Source: Pseudomonas sp. BCA17 (GTDB lineage Bacteria > Pseudomonadota > Gammaproteobacteria > Pseudomonadales > Pseudomonadaceae). Taken from it: a DNA stretch of 64,000 nucleotides. The DNA lies in contig NZ_SGWI01000002.1 in assembly GCF_004519405.1 (NCBI RefSeq), positions 372,001 to 436,000 on the forward strand, given 5' to 3'. Shown piece by piece: positions 17,963-27,364 of the stretch (position 1 is its first letter; each line of letters opens with the position of its first letter). The position numbers and the translations under genes were made by a program. The notes under the pieces were generated by a model. The model was given only the letters and a program-made list of their open reading frames with translations. It made no database searches and was not told where the DNA came from.

Positions 17963-18742
17963 ATGGAAAAGCCCCGCGACACCGGTAAACAGAAAGTCCG
18001 CTCGGCCGAAGTGGGCACCGATATCCTCAAGGCCCTGGCCGAACTGTCACCCGCCACCTCGCTGTCGCGCCTGGCCGAACACGTGCAAATGCCCGCAAGC
18101 AAGGTGCATCGTTATTTGCAGGCGTTGATCGCCTCAGGCTTTGCCGAACAGAACACCGCCACCAACCACTATGGCCTGGGCCGCGAGGCGTTGCGCGTGG
18201 GCCTGGCTGCATTGGGCAGCATGGACGTGTTGAAAGTCGGCGCGATGCCGCTGGCCGAACTGCGCGATGAATTGAATGAAACCTGCTTTCTGGCGGTGTG
18301 GGGCAACCAGGGTGCCACCGTGGTGCATATCGAGCCTGCGGTGCGCGCCGTCACGGTAGTGACGCAGCTGGGCTCGGTATTGCCGCTGCTCGGTTCGTCC
18401 ACCGGCCTGGTGTTCAGCGCTTATTTGCCGCCGCGGGAAACCGTGGAATTGCGTGAACGTGAGATACAGGCCGGAATCGCCCACGCCCTGGCCGACGATC
18501 AGGCCTACGCCACCGTCTGCGAGCAGATTCGCAGCCGTGGCCTGCACTTTGTGCACGGTTTGCTGATGCCTGGGGTGGATGCGTTGTCGGCGCCTGTGTT
18601 CAACGCCGTCGGGCAAGTGGCGGCGGTGATGACCGTGGTCGGCCCCACCTCATTGTTCCACGCCGATGAAAATGGCCCGGCGGCGCAACACCTGCTGGCA
18701 GCGACCCGGGCCGTGAGCTGGCGAATGGGCTACCAACCCTGA
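17963..18742 (+). CDS. hmgR: IclR-family regulator of homogentisate catabolism
   Basis: A 259-residue IclR-type regulator: N-terminal winged HTH (TDILKALAELSPATSLSRLAEHVQMPASKVHRYLQAL region, about residues 16-60) and a C-terminal effector domain with GLVFSAYLPP and LHFVHGLLMPGVDALSAPVF. It is divergent from hmgA-fahA-maiA, as the homogentisate-responsive repressor HmgR is in P. putida. ATG 17963 was preferred over an in-frame TTG at 17900 because the latter lies inside the palindromic operator and adds a non-homologous leader. Confidence 0.9.
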   Translation: MEKPRDTGKQKVRSAEVGTDILKALAELSPATSLSRLAEHVQMPASKVHRYLQALIASGFAEQNTATNHYGLGREALRVGLAALGSMDVLKVGAMPLAELRDELNETCFLAVWGNQGATVVHIEPAVRAVTVVTQLGSVLPLLGSSTGLVFSAYLPPRETVELREREIQAGIAHALADDQAYATVCEQIRSRGLHFVHGLLMPGVDALSAPVFNAVGQVAAVMTVVGPTSLFHADENGPAAQHLLAATRAVSWRMGYQP

Positions 18743-18743
18743 A

Positions 18744-20210
18744 TCAATCGTCCCAGCGTGACAGCGCTTCTACCACACGGTTTTCCACGCCTTTGACCTG
18801 GGCGCCCGCCACCACATAGTTATTGCTGATCATGGAGAACACCAACCGCCGCCCGTGGGTATCGGTGATGTAACCGCTCAAGGACGAAACGCCGCCCATG
18901 GAGCCGGTCTTGGCATGCAGATTGTTTTCTGCGGGCGTGCCCTTGAGGCGATAACGCAGACTGCCACCGGCCATGCGGTCGGGATTGCCGGCAATCGGCA
19001 GCGCGTTGTACCAGGCGTCGAACCACGGCTGTTTACTCGCGGCCAATAGCGCATCCGTAAGGTTCTGGGACGACACCAGGTTACGTCGCGACAAGCCCGA
19101 ACCATCCACCTGGCTCAGCGTCGCGGTATCCAGGCCCTGACGCTTGAGAAACCCGGCCACCGCCACCGCGCCGGCCGCCGCCGTGCCGCTGTTGGCGGTC
19201 TGGCGGCCCATGGCTTTGAGCAAGGCTTCAGACATATTGTTGTTCGAGAGTTTGAGCAACGGCGTGATCAACGTCTGCAGCGGTGCCGATTGGTGCTCGG
19301 CCAGCACGGTGGCCGTGGCCGGGCTCGCGCCGCCCATCACGCGACGCCCTGACACGCGGATGCCCTGCTGTGCCAGCGCCTGCTCAAACAGGTTGGCGAC
19401 CAGTTGCGTCGGCTCCCACACACTGACCAGTTGCTCGCTCTGCCTGCCCGGCGCGACCGCACCGCTGAGCTGCAACAGGTTGGTGCCATGACGGCGATTG
19501 ATCCCATAGGTGTTGCCCGGTCCACTGACGGCACGGTTGCTCAGTTGCAGGTAATCGGTGGGCGGGTAGATCTCGACGCTGACCGGCTGGCCGGCGCGCA
19601 CCGGCGCCTTGGCCGTGACCAGAACGCTGCCCGCATCGAAATCCATATTGGGGGATACGGTCAGCGCTGAAATCTGCGCGCCGTAGTAGGTGGTTTCATC
19701 ATCATGGGACCAGTCCACCCCCAACCGCTCCGCGTCGAACCAGGTGTCGTCGAACACCAGGTCGCCCTGCACCTGGCGTATGCCCTGGCTGGCCAATTGC
19801 GCCGCCAGTGCCTGGTAGTCGGCAAACTGGATGGTCGGGTCGCCGAGGCCACGCAGGTACAAGTTACCGGTGAGGCGATCACCCTGGCGTATACCGTTGC
19901 TCAGCAATTGCGTGGAGAAACGGTATTGCGGCCCCAGCACATCCATCGCCGCCGCCGTGGTCAACAGTTTGAGGTTGGACGCCGGCACCAGCCGCGTGCG
20001 CGGGTTGTGCTGATAAAGCGTGGCGCCACTGCTGGCATCACGCACCATCAGGGACACGCTGGCGCCGTGCAGCGCCGGATCGGCCAGCAGTTGGTCCAGG
20101 CCATGCCCGCCCGCCGTCTTCGACGGCGTGGCGCAACCACTGAGCAGCAGCCCAAAACCCAGCGCCATCGCGCCGGCGTGTATCCATCGTCCCCACTGCA
20201 TAAACCGCAT
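18744..20210 (-). CDS. dacB: D-alanyl-D-alanine carboxypeptidase/endopeptidase (PBP4 type)
   Basis: A 488-residue class C penicillin-binding protein acting on periplasmic peptidoglycan. Active-site motifs are all present: SNLK at residues 78-81, SNN at 322-324 and KTG at 434-436. A lipobox-like LLSGC (Cys26) follows a hydrophobic segment, so the protein may be a lipoprotein rather than a free periplasmic PBP4. It follows the beta-propeller gene by 43 bases on the same strand. Start chosen at MRFMQW; the Met three codons later is an alternative. Longer upstream extensions are non-homologous. Confidence 0.92.
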   Translation of the reverse strand: MRFMQWGRWIHAGAMALGFGLLLSGCATPSKTAGGHGLDQLLADPALHGASVSLMVRDASSGATLYQHNPRTRLVPASNLKLLTTAAAMDVLGPQYRFSTQLLSNGIRQGDRLTGNLYLRGLGDPTIQFADYQALAAQLASQGIRQVQGDLVFDDTWFDAERLGVDWSHDDETTYYGAQISALTVSPNMDFDAGSVLVTAKAPVRAGQPVSVEIYPPTDYLQLSNRAVSGPGNTYGINRRHGTNLLQLSGAVAPGRQSEQLVSVWEPTQLVANLFEQALAQQGIRVSGRRVMGGASPATATVLAEHQSAPLQTLITPLLKLSNNNMSEALLKAMGRQTANSGTAAAGAVAVAGFLKRQGLDTATLSQVDGSGLSRRNLVSSQNLTDALLAASKQPWFDAWYNALPIAGNPDRMAGGSLRYRLKGTPAENNLHAKTGSMGGVSSLSGYITDTHGRRLVFSMISNNYVVAGAQVKGVENRVVEALSRWDD

Positions 20211-20253
20211 TCCTGAATCTACGAGAGTGCGCAGCTTGGTTAATTCACGGCCC

Positions 20254-21294
20254 TCAATCAAGTGCCAGGGTCGTGATGGAGAACGTACCGGCCTGAAACT
20301 GCGGGTCGGGCTTGGGTTCGGCTTGGCTCGGCGCGGGTTGGTTGAAGTCCATCGCCGGCAGGTAAACCCGCTGGCGCTGCGCGTCGAAGGCCATGTTATA
20401 GGCCATCGGCACGGTGCTGAAGGTGGTCGCCAGTGCGTAATGATCGGCATCACTTTGCTCGATCACCCTGACGTTCGCGTCCACGCCGCTGGGGATCAGC
20501 AAGCGACGATGTTGCGCATCGTAGGCCAACGCATTGACGTCATGCCCAATCGGCAGCTTCGCCTTGACCTCGCCGCTTTCACGATCCGCCACGATCAGCA
20601 CCGGCGCGTCGCCCCGACATGCCACAAACAAGCGCTGGCGCTCGACATCCTGGGCCAGCGCACTCGGTTTGGGGCAGTCGGTGAATTGCCAGGTATCGAG
20701 CACGGTAAAGGTGTCGGCCGCATACCGCGCAACCTTGCCCTCATCCCGCATCGGCAGGAAGAAACTGCCATCGCCCTTGAGCAGCAGGGGGTCGATCTTC
20801 TTCACCGCGAGTTCATGGGCGCCGGTGATGCGTTCCTGCTTGGGATCGAACTCAAACAGCGTCGAGCGATCCGCCCGGCGACCGCTGACGATGATCACCT
20901 TGCCGGTGGACGGCTCGTACACCGCGCTGTTGAGGTTGCTTTGCGCCACAGCAATACGCTTGAGCGGCTTGAGTGTGGATAACTGCACCACACTCAAGCT
21001 GCCGTCGGTATTGAGCACGAACACGCGATCCAACTCGGGCACGAACACTACGCCGTTGGCGCCATCGGACCGCGCCACGGTCTTGACCGCACGTTGGTGC
21101 TGGACATCAAACACGGTCAAACCGTTTTCGCGGCGCGCCACGAACAGATAGGGACGCGTCGGATCGAGGCCGACGAAACCCCAACTGTGCCCGCTGCCGG
21201 GCAAGGTCACCCGGTGTTCGCGATGGATAGCACCGGTGTCTGCTGCCGCTGCGGTGCCGATGAACAGGGCCAATAGCCAGGCGGACTTTTTCAT
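20254..21294 (-). CDS. Periplasmic YncE-like beta-propeller protein
   Basis: A 346-residue secreted protein: a Sec signal peptide (MKKSAWLLALFIGTAAAA) followed by repeated about 40-residue units with the YVTN/YncE-like pattern, for example PYLFVARRENGLTVFDVQHQ, DRVFVLNTDGSLSVV, RQRLFVACRGDAPVLIVAD and RRLLIPSGVDANVRVI, forming a seven-bladed propeller. The C-terminus has a short proline-rich stretch (NQPAPSQAEPKPDP). Its ATG shares one base with the stop of the TonB-dependent receptor upstream, so the two are translationally coupled and probably act together in metal-chelate acquisition. The molecular role is unknown. Confidence 0.8.
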   Translation of the reverse strand: MKKSAWLLALFIGTAAAADTGAIHREHRVTLPGSGHSWGFVGLDPTRPYLFVARRENGLTVFDVQHQRAVKTVARSDGANGVVFVPELDRVFVLNTDGSLSVVQLSTLKPLKRIAVAQSNLNSAVYEPSTGKVIIVSGRRADRSTLFEFDPKQERITGAHELAVKKIDPLLLKGDGSFFLPMRDEGKVARYAADTFTVLDTWQFTDCPKPSALAQDVERQRLFVACRGDAPVLIVADRESGEVKAKLPIGHDVNALAYDAQHRRLLIPSGVDANVRVIEQSDADHYALATTFSTVPMAYNMAFDAQRQRVYLPAMDFNQPAPSQAEPKPDPQFQAGTFSITTLALD

Positions 21295-23708
21295 CAGAAG
21301 GTCAACGTACTGGAAACCGACACCTGCCGTGCATCGCCGATGGACACAAACTGCGTGTTCACCGAGGAGGTGTAGTAGGTGCGGTCGAACAGGTTCTTCA
21401 CGTTGAGCTGGAACTTGACCTTTTGCCCATCGATTTTGGTGTCATAGGTGGCAAACGCATCGGCCACGGTGTAGCTCGGCAGGTCGAAGCTATTGGCGGC
21501 GTCCCCTGCCCGCTCGCCCACATAGCGTGCACCGGCACCGACCCGCAACTGATCGCCGCCCAGGATGCTGCCGAAGTCATACACCGCCGACAACGAGGCG
21601 GTGTTCTTCGCCACGTTCTGCAGGTCGTTGCCTTTGTACTTGCTGTCCTCGACCACGACCGCATCGGTATAGGCGTAGCTGCCGATCAAGCTCCAGTTGT
21701 CGCTCAACTGCCCGCTGGCGTCCAGTTCCAGGCCACGCGAGCGCACCTTGCCGGCCACGCTGTACACCGAGGCCAGGCCGTCGCCCACCTGCACCAGTAC
21801 GTTGCGCTTTTCGATGTTGAACAACGCCGCGCTCGCGGTGATGCGCCCCGGCATATCGAATTTGGTCCCCAGTTCCCAGGCCTTGGACTGTTCCGGCTCG
21901 AGGCTGCCGTCCAGCACGGTTTTGTTGGCCAGCGGCGCAATGGTTGAGTTGGGTTTGAACGACTCGGTGTAGCTGCCATAGAACGACAGTTGGTCGGTGT
22001 AGCGGTACACCAGGCCGGCACGTGGCACCCATTTCTGGCCATTGCCGTCGGTGTTGGCGGTGAACGGCACACCTTTGCCGGCGTACTGGTCGTACATCTG
22101 GTAGCGCGCGCCGCCCACCAGAATCCACTGGTCGTTGAGGTGGATGGCATCCTGGAAGAACAGCGAATCGCTACGCAACAGGTCGGTCTGGTTACTGTCC
22201 GGGGCGCTGACGGTGGTGCCCGCCACTTCTCTGCCATACACCGGGTTGTTGTAGTTGAACACGCTACGCGGCGCCTGGCGGATCAGGTCGGCGCGGTAGA
22301 TCTTGCGGTATTCGTCGTCCAGGCCGAATACCAGGTCGTGCTGCATGCCGGCCACATTCACCTTGCCTTCGAGGCTGGCGGTCGCGAAGCGGTCGGTCGT
22401 CAGCGCGCCCTGGGTGCCGTCCATGCTGCGGGTCAGGGTGCCGTTGGTGTTGACCTTGACCACGCGCACTTGGCTGGCGTCGTAGGTCTCGCGGTTCCAG
22501 CTGTAGCCGAAGTGAGCTTTCCAGTCGTCGTTCAGGTCGTGGTCGACTTCCAGGCGATACAGGTCGGAGCGACCTTCCATGTTGTTGAACGGCTCATCCA
22601 GGCGACGGGTCGCGGGGATGTTCAACGGGTGGTTGGTTTTGGGGTCGATGGCGGTGCCACGGTCGAATGGCGAAAGGAATTCGCGGTGTTCATAGGCGAA
22701 GACCACCTTGGTGGTATCGCCATACCAGGCCAGGGATGGCGCCACCAGCGTCTCGCGGTGGGTGCCGAAATTGCGCCAGTAATCTTCGTCTTCATGATCG
22801 ACGATCAGACGGTAAGCCAGGCCGCTGTCACCAATCGGGCCGGTGGTGTCAAGGTTGCCGCCGCTGCCGTTCTTGCCATCGCCGAAGGTCGAGCCGCGTG
22901 CCGTCAGGGAAGTGGACTGCACCAGCTCGGGCTTTTTGCTGACGATATTGACCACGCCGCCCGGGTCCTGGATGCCGTACAACAACGACGACGGGCCTTT
23001 GAGGACTTCGACCCGGTCAGCCGTGGCATTCAACGCGCGGCCCTGCACCAGTGGCATGCCGTCCTGCATGATCGAACCGTTACGGTTGTCGCCGAAACCG
23101 CGCAACATCACGGCGTCCTGGGTGCTGCCGAGGGTATTGGCCTGGGTGATGCCGCTGATGTTGCCCAGGGCGTCGTCCAGATTGCGCGGTTGTTGATCAC
23201 GCAATACCTGAGCGGGCACGACGTTGACGGTCTGCGGGGTTTCCAGCAACAGGCCGTGGGAGCGCATCACTGAGCTGGTGGGCGGTGGCTGATAGCTGGT
23301 GGTGTCCTGGGCTTGGCTGGCACCGTTGATGGTGGTCGCGCCGAGGTTGACCGCACCTTCGGTGGGCACGGGTTCGAGGGCCAGGGTGCGGGCATCGATC
23401 TGGCGGAAGGTGAAGCCGGACTGGCTCAGCAGGCGTTGCAGGGCCTGGGTCGCGCTCATCTGGCCGCTCACCGCCGGAGCGCTGAGGCCGTAGGGCGCTT
23501 CATCGGTGTAGATCACACTGATACCGGTGACCCGGCTGAAATCACTCAGGGCCTGGGGCAGCGGTTTGGCTGCCAGGGCAAAGTTGAACTGGGTGCTTTG
23601 CTGCTCCTGCGCCTGTGCCACGGCCATGGGCAGCAACGCCAGCCCCGACACCGCCAATACCGAGGCTCCCAGCCACTGTTTAACCAAACCGCCCGCCATC
23701 GACTTCAT
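21294..23708 (-). CDS. TonB-dependent siderophore receptor with N-terminal signalling domain
   Basis: An 804-residue outer-membrane receptor. After the signal peptide (ALLPMAVAQAQ) comes a STN domain (about 35-125: FNFALAAKPLPQALSDFSRV ... SATQALQRLLSQSGFTFR), used by transducers such as FpvA and FoxA to signal to an anti-sigma factor. A plug (TPQTVNVVPAQVLRDQQPRN, MLRGFGDNRNGSIMQDGMPL) and a 22-strand barrel ending SVSSTLTF follow. The siderophore-receptor type (TIGR01783-like) is clear; the ligand is not. No FecI/FecR-like pair adjoins, although the signalling domain predicts one elsewhere. ATG 23708 gives a normal signal peptide; an in-frame upstream codon at 23762 is less likely. Confidence 0.9.
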   Translation of the reverse strand: MKSMAGGLVKQWLGASVLAVSGLALLPMAVAQAQEQQSTQFNFALAAKPLPQALSDFSRVTGISVIYTDEAPYGLSAPAVSGQMSATQALQRLLSQSGFTFRQIDARTLALEPVPTEGAVNLGATTINGASQAQDTTSYQPPPTSSVMRSHGLLLETPQTVNVVPAQVLRDQQPRNLDDALGNISGITQANTLGSTQDAVMLRGFGDNRNGSIMQDGMPLVQGRALNATADRVEVLKGPSSLLYGIQDPGGVVNIVSKKPELVQSTSLTARGSTFGDGKNGSGGNLDTTGPIGDSGLAYRLIVDHEDEDYWRNFGTHRETLVAPSLAWYGDTTKVVFAYEHREFLSPFDRGTAIDPKTNHPLNIPATRRLDEPFNNMEGRSDLYRLEVDHDLNDDWKAHFGYSWNRETYDASQVRVVKVNTNGTLTRSMDGTQGALTTDRFATASLEGKVNVAGMQHDLVFGLDDEYRKIYRADLIRQAPRSVFNYNNPVYGREVAGTTVSAPDSNQTDLLRSDSLFFQDAIHLNDQWILVGGARYQMYDQYAGKGVPFTANTDGNGQKWVPRAGLVYRYTDQLSFYGSYTESFKPNSTIAPLANKTVLDGSLEPEQSKAWELGTKFDMPGRITASAALFNIEKRNVLVQVGDGLASVYSVAGKVRSRGLELDASGQLSDNWSLIGSYAYTDAVVVEDSKYKGNDLQNVAKNTASLSAVYDFGSILGGDQLRVGAGARYVGERAGDAANSFDLPSYTVADAFATYDTKIDGQKVKFQLNVKNLFDRTYYTSSVNTQFVSIGDARQVSVSSTLTF

Positions 23709-23732
23709 GCTGTGAGAACCCGTGTAGAAAAC

Positions 23733-23753
23733 GCTGTTAATGCGAATAGATCG
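23733..23753. promoter_or_regulatory. Possible Fur box upstream of the siderophore receptor
   Basis: The stretch around TTAATGCGAATAGATCG resembles Pseudomonas Fur sites, in which AATGCGAAT often forms the core, but the right half is poor. It lies 25-45 bases upstream of the receptor start in the expected promoter position. Weak evidence. Confidence 0.3.
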
Positions 23754-23816
23754 CAGTTTCAAGCACTACACGGATGGGCCGTCGGTTTACCTCACTGCTG
23801 TTCACAAATAATTTTT

Positions 23817-24752
23817 TTATTGCGCCTGGATGCGAAAGCCAAAGCGTGGGAAATGCACATGCACGGTGCCGGCGCGTTCGTCAGTGCGGCGCAGGATCAG
23901 CTCTTCACGGCCGGCGAACACCAGTTCCCCCGCTACCGGGTCAACGCCATAGTCAGTGGCCGCAATAGTGACCTGCTGGCCCGCCTTGAAGCCGTTCAAG
24001 TCCGCGAACACTTCATCGGGCAGCGCCGCCGGGGCCGTATTGCGCGCCACCTCCAAGGCGTCTGCGGCGCTCATCTCGCTGGCGGTGCCATGCCCGAAAC
24101 TCAGCACCCGCGCCAACCAGGTGCTGACGGCGGGATAGGCATCAACCAACGGCGCCGTCACCGACGACCCCTTGAGGAACCACAACGGGTGGGCCAGGGC
24201 AAAGTCGGCAATCGAAGGCTCGCCGAACAGGAAATCCCCCGCTTCGTGGCGCAACTGCTGATCGATGCGGCTGATGATCGCCGGCCACTGGTGCTTGGCC
24301 TGATCCAATTGCAGACGGGTTGCCGCACCGCCGCTGAACAGCTTGGCACGGTCAGCCACCAATATATCGAGCATCGCCGGTGGCACTTTGGCGAATTTGA
24401 CCGCCAGGGATTCCGGCTGGAACACCAGCGCCACGGCGTGAGAGAACACCACCGAATCGGCCCAGGCGCTGAAGCCTTGGGTCACCAGTTCCTGGCCAAG
24501 AGGGAACAGTGCCGGCGAAGCTTTTTCCTGCTCCAGGCGCCGGGCTATCAAGGCAGTGTCGCAGTAGATATCGGCACCGACTTGCAAAACCGGCGTCTTG
24601 CGATAGCCGCCGGTCAGTGCGGTGAGGTCCGGCTTGGGCATCACCGGCGAGATCATGACCGAACGCCAGGACAACCCCTTGAAACCCAGCAGCAGCCGGG
24701 CTTTTTCAGCAAATGGGGACTGCGGGTAGTGGTGGAGGATCAACTCAGACAT
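23817..24752 (-). CDS. Glutathione S-transferase family protein
   Basis: A 311-residue protein with an N-terminal thioredoxin-like GST domain (MSELILHHYPQSPFAEKARLL, TPVLQVGADIYCDTALIARRLE) and a C-terminal helical domain (GDFLFGEPSIADFALAHPLWFL). The SPFAEK segment corresponds to the Ser/Cys active-site region of bacterial GSTs. After about residue 230 there is an unusual extra of about 80 residues predicted to be mostly strands (VTIAATDYGVDPVAGELVFAGREELILRR), not part of a standard GST. Substrate unknown. Single gene. Confidence 0.85.
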   Translation of the reverse strand: MSELILHHYPQSPFAEKARLLLGFKGLSWRSVMISPVMPKPDLTALTGGYRKTPVLQVGADIYCDTALIARRLEQEKASPALFPLGQELVTQGFSAWADSVVFSHAVALVFQPESLAVKFAKVPPAMLDILVADRAKLFSGGAATRLQLDQAKHQWPAIISRIDQQLRHEAGDFLFGEPSIADFALAHPLWFLKGSSVTAPLVDAYPAVSTWLARVLSFGHGTASEMSAADALEVARNTAPAALPDEVFADLNGFKAGQQVTIAATDYGVDPVAGELVFAGREELILRRTDERAGTVHVHFPRFGFRIQAQ

Positions 24753-24827
24753 GCCAGGCTCCGCTCAAGAAGTGAGCCGCAAGCTTAGCCTGCAAACGCC
24801 CGTATGCGACTGATGGAAACTTATCAG

Positions 24828-25100
24828 TCAGCGTGATGAACCGCTCGCCGCCAGGCATTCCTTCGCACTTTTTTTGAGTTTCTTGATCAGCCGCTCCTGG
24901 CGCAAGGCTTCGGCTTTGCTGGCACATACCTCGGTGTACACCAGGGCCACGGCGGGGCTGGAGAGAAAAAACCGTGCGCCTTTGCCGCTCTGGTGCATGG
25001 CAAATCGGCGCACCGGGTCGTTGCTGATGCCGCAATACAACGCACCATTGGCGGCGCGTACCAGATAGACAAACCAGGGTTTGGGGTCAGGCGTGTTCAC
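24828..25100 (-). CDS. GIY-YIG nuclease superfamily protein (YhbQ/UPF0213 type)
   Basis: A protein of about 90 residues that is essentially one GIY-YIG domain: [21 protein letters not shown] supplies the V-Y-L / Y-C-G-I core, [10 protein letters not shown] the catalytic Arg, and [12 protein letters not shown] the metal-binding Glu. Length is that of the stand-alone UPF0213/YhbQ group, which acts on DNA in related proteins. Start is uncertain: GTG at 25100 or TTG at 25115, neither with a strong ribosome-binding site. Confidence 0.85.
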   Translation of the reverse strand: MNTPDPKPWFVYLVRAANGALYCGISNDPVRRFAMHQSGKGARFFLSSPAVALVYTEVCASKAEALRQERLIKKLKKSAKECLAASGSSR

Positions 25101-25136
25101 AGATGAGTTCGGCAATGCAAGGAAGCACCCAGCTTA

Positions 25137-25607
25137 TCAACGACTGGCCTGGAATGCCTTCAAGCCTTTGAGGGCCTGGGCACGCACGGCGTTTTTCACC
25201 AATGGCGTCCAGCCCAGCAACAGGCCCTTGGTGCCCAGGGCCTGGCGCGACCAGCGCCACAGGTCGAAGTGGTCGTGGTGCTCGCAGATCTTGCCATCAC
25301 GAAACACGAAACGCGCCTGGATGTCGTTGATCACCGTGTTGCCGGTGGCACTGAACAGATACGTCGCCACCCAATGTGCTGCGCCGCTGTGCTCATCGCT
25401 GCGCACGTTGTCGAAGGTCAGGGAGAAATCCTTGGCGCGGGTGGTGAGCATGCGCCACATGTCGCCGGCATCCCGGCCATGCAGTTCGCCGAAGGCCGGG
25501 TCGCTGAACACCACATCATCGGTGTAGCAGGCGGCCATGGCCTCGGCGTCCAGGCGTTGGAACGCTTCGTAGAACCGGGTGATCAACGCGGTGTGGGCAT
25601 CACTCAT
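25137..25607 (-). CDS. NTF2-like (SnoaL-type) nuclear-transport-factor fold protein
   Basis: A 156-residue protein of the SnoaL-like/NTF2 superfamily: ALITRFYEAFQRLDAEAMAACYTDDVVFSDPAFGELHGRD is described by its helix-strand pattern, with the YTDDVVFSDPAFGELHG block diagnostic for the pocket, followed by sheet strands to WRWSRQALG. Such proteins may be small isomerases, hydrolases or ligand binders; nothing narrows the role here. Start MSDAHTAL chosen because GGGAG lies 8-10 bases upstream. It is the last minus-strand gene before the DUF1120 cluster. Confidence 0.8.
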   Translation of the reverse strand: MSDAHTALITRFYEAFQRLDAEAMAACYTDDVVFSDPAFGELHGRDAGDMWRMLTTRAKDFSLTFDNVRSDEHSGAAHWVATYLFSATGNTVINDIQARFVFRDGKICEHHDHFDLWRWSRQALGTKGLLLGWTPLVKNAVRAQALKGLKAFQASR

Positions 25608-25711
25608 GTGCAGCTCCCTGAATCGTTGTTGTTGATAGGAGCGCACGATAATCCGCGCGGCGGGGGAAAGCCAAGGTCATTCGCCAGGGGCATGAGTGAG
25701 GTGTGCGCCGA

Positions 25712-26344
25712 TTACAGGTAGACGACGTCCAGGGTGGCGCTGCCGTCGATCAGGACTTCTTCCGCCGCCGGCAGGGTGCTTTTTTCCCTGATCCAGGTGA
25801 TGAAGTCCAGGTCGGCCTTGAAGGCCTGCATCGGCAACGGCGCATAGGAGCCGGTCGCCCCGTTCAGCGAGCGCATCCAGTTCGGTTGCCAGGTGCTACC
25901 CGCGTACAGCCAGGTCTTGCCGTCGACAGACTCGATCACTTCTCCGGGCACGCCGTCGGCCGTGGCGTTGTTCATCTGCACTTCGTACCAGCCGATTTTT
26001 TTATTATTGGAAGCGAGCCCAAGCCCGAAGGAAGAGACGACACCGTCGTGATAGGCGGAGGTGCCAAAGCGGTTGTCGGTGATCTTGATGGCCATGGTGG
26101 TGGCCCCCACGCAATTGACCTCCAGCGCCAGCGTGGCATTTGGCAACTGGGTATTGCCCCTGGGGTTAAGGTCCTGCACCGATATCTTGCCGTGGTCGAC
26201 GGTGCCGCCCCTGGACAACGACGGCGTACACGCTGCCGGGGTGATCTTGCCGGTGACGCTCAGGTCCACACTTGAGGCGGCCGATACAGTAGAGACACCG
26301 GCCAACATCAGCGCGGCGGCAATAACAAGTTGAGACTTTTGCAT
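25712..26344 (-). CDS. DUF1120 (GltF-like) fimbrial-type subunit 1
   Basis: A 210-residue exported protein, the only subunit of the cluster encoded on the minus strand. Signal peptide MQKSQLVIAAALMLAGVSTV to SAA; mature start ASSVDLSVTGKITPAACTPSL, an alternating hydrophobic strand suited to donor-strand exchange, with Cys36-type position pairing to the Cys in LEVNC about 38 residues later. The C-terminus is IDGSATLDVVYL, with the penultimate Tyr common in chaperone-usher pilins. It shares these landmarks with the eight other DUF1120 subunits here. Separated from the main operon by two regulators, so it probably has its own promoter in 26345-26554. Confidence 0.85.
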   Translation of the reverse strand: MQKSQLVIAAALMLAGVSTVSAASSVDLSVTGKITPAACTPSLSRGGTVDHGKISVQDLNPRGNTQLPNATLALEVNCVGATTMAIKITDNRFGTSAYHDGVVSSFGLGLASNNKKIGWYEVQMNNATADGVPGEVIESVDGKTWLYAGSTWQPNWMRSLNGATGSYAPLPMQAFKADLDFITWIREKSTLPAAEEVLIDGSATLDVVYL

Positions 26345-26554
26345 ATCAATGCTCGCTTGCGGTCGATTATCAGCAGGGCAACTACACGTGCGTCGCCACC
26401 CTGCAAGTTCGACTCAATTAATAGACTAGGGATGTCAGATTCCCAACACACTAGTGATGAGAGGACACGCGCACTCTAGAGCACAGACTAGTTAAACCAA
26501 ATACAAGTAATACGAATACAATAAACACACCAAAATCATAAAACACCGCAACTA

Positions 26555-27181
26555 TCAGGGCACCATTCCCGCTTCACGAGCATAAGCAAACAAATCCACA
26601 TCCGTGGAAATGCACAGTCGGTGCATGGCCGTGCTTTTCTGCTTGCTGATCGTGGAAATACTGCGATTGACCCGTGCGGCAATCTGGCTGACGGTCATGC
26701 CGCTGGCGAGCATGCGCACCACTTCCTGCTCCTTGCCGGACAGCCTGGGAGTTTGCGCAGGTTGCGCCTGCTCAAGCTGGGCACGCAGACATTCACTGAC
26801 AAACGTACGCCCCTGCACCACGGTTTGCAGGGCCTGCGGCAGTTCCCTGGCCGAGGCGCTCTTGGCCACCACGGCCTTTGCGCCATGGGACAACGCCGTG
26901 CGCAGGGTCGCGACATTGGCAAACATGGTCACCAGTATCACCGGCAACCTGGGGTATTGACGGTGCAATAACCCGAGCAATCCATAACCATCGGCCTGCT
27001 GGTCGCCGGGCATTGCAAAGTCCGTCACTATCACATCACAGGGGACACTGCCCACTAACGCCAGTAATTCGTCTGGCCCATTGGCCTCGCCCACAACCTT
27101 GCACTTACCACTCGCCTCAATCACCACTTTCTGCCCTACGCGAACAATAGGGTGATCGTCAGCAATAATTATGCGGAGCAT
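26555..27181 (-). CDS. LuxR/NarL-family response regulator (BvgA/RocA-like)
   Basis: A 208-residue two-component regulator. Receiver domain about 1-120: acidic pocket DD8-9, phospho-acceptor Asp54 in VIVTDFAMPG, Lys107 in AVVAKSAS. Output domain about 143-205: LSGKEQEVVRMLASGMTVSQIAARVNRSISTISKQKSTAMHRL, a LuxR helix-turn-helix shown here by its landmarks. This is the BvgA/EvgA/RocA1 class, whose partners are hybrid kinases with receiver-Hpt tails. The start MLRIIIADDH was chosen because the receiver begins there. Its neighbour encodes a receiver-Hpt protein, and both sit in the middle of the fimbrial locus, so it likely controls the subunit genes. Confidence 0.9.
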   Translation of the reverse strand: MLRIIIADDHPIVRVGQKVVIEASGKCKVVGEANGPDELLALVGSVPCDVIVTDFAMPGDQQADGYGLLGLLHRQYPRLPVILVTMFANVATLRTALSHGAKAVVAKSASARELPQALQTVVQGRTFVSECLRAQLEQAQPAQTPRLSGKEQEVVRMLASGMTVSQIAARVNRSISTISKQKSTAMHRLCISTDVDLFAYAREAGMVP

Positions 27182-27364
27182 CGGTAATATCCATGATGGC
27201 AAATAAGTAGCAGCCAAAATACCTCGCCCTGCCGCAGGCAACAACCGTCAATAAACGCTCTTGACAGGCTATTGCCCCATACTTCTGGAGGCCGGCATTA
27301 ACACCTACACAATTAAAAGAAAATACATACAGAAAAGGACTACATAACAGAATGGAAAACTCCT

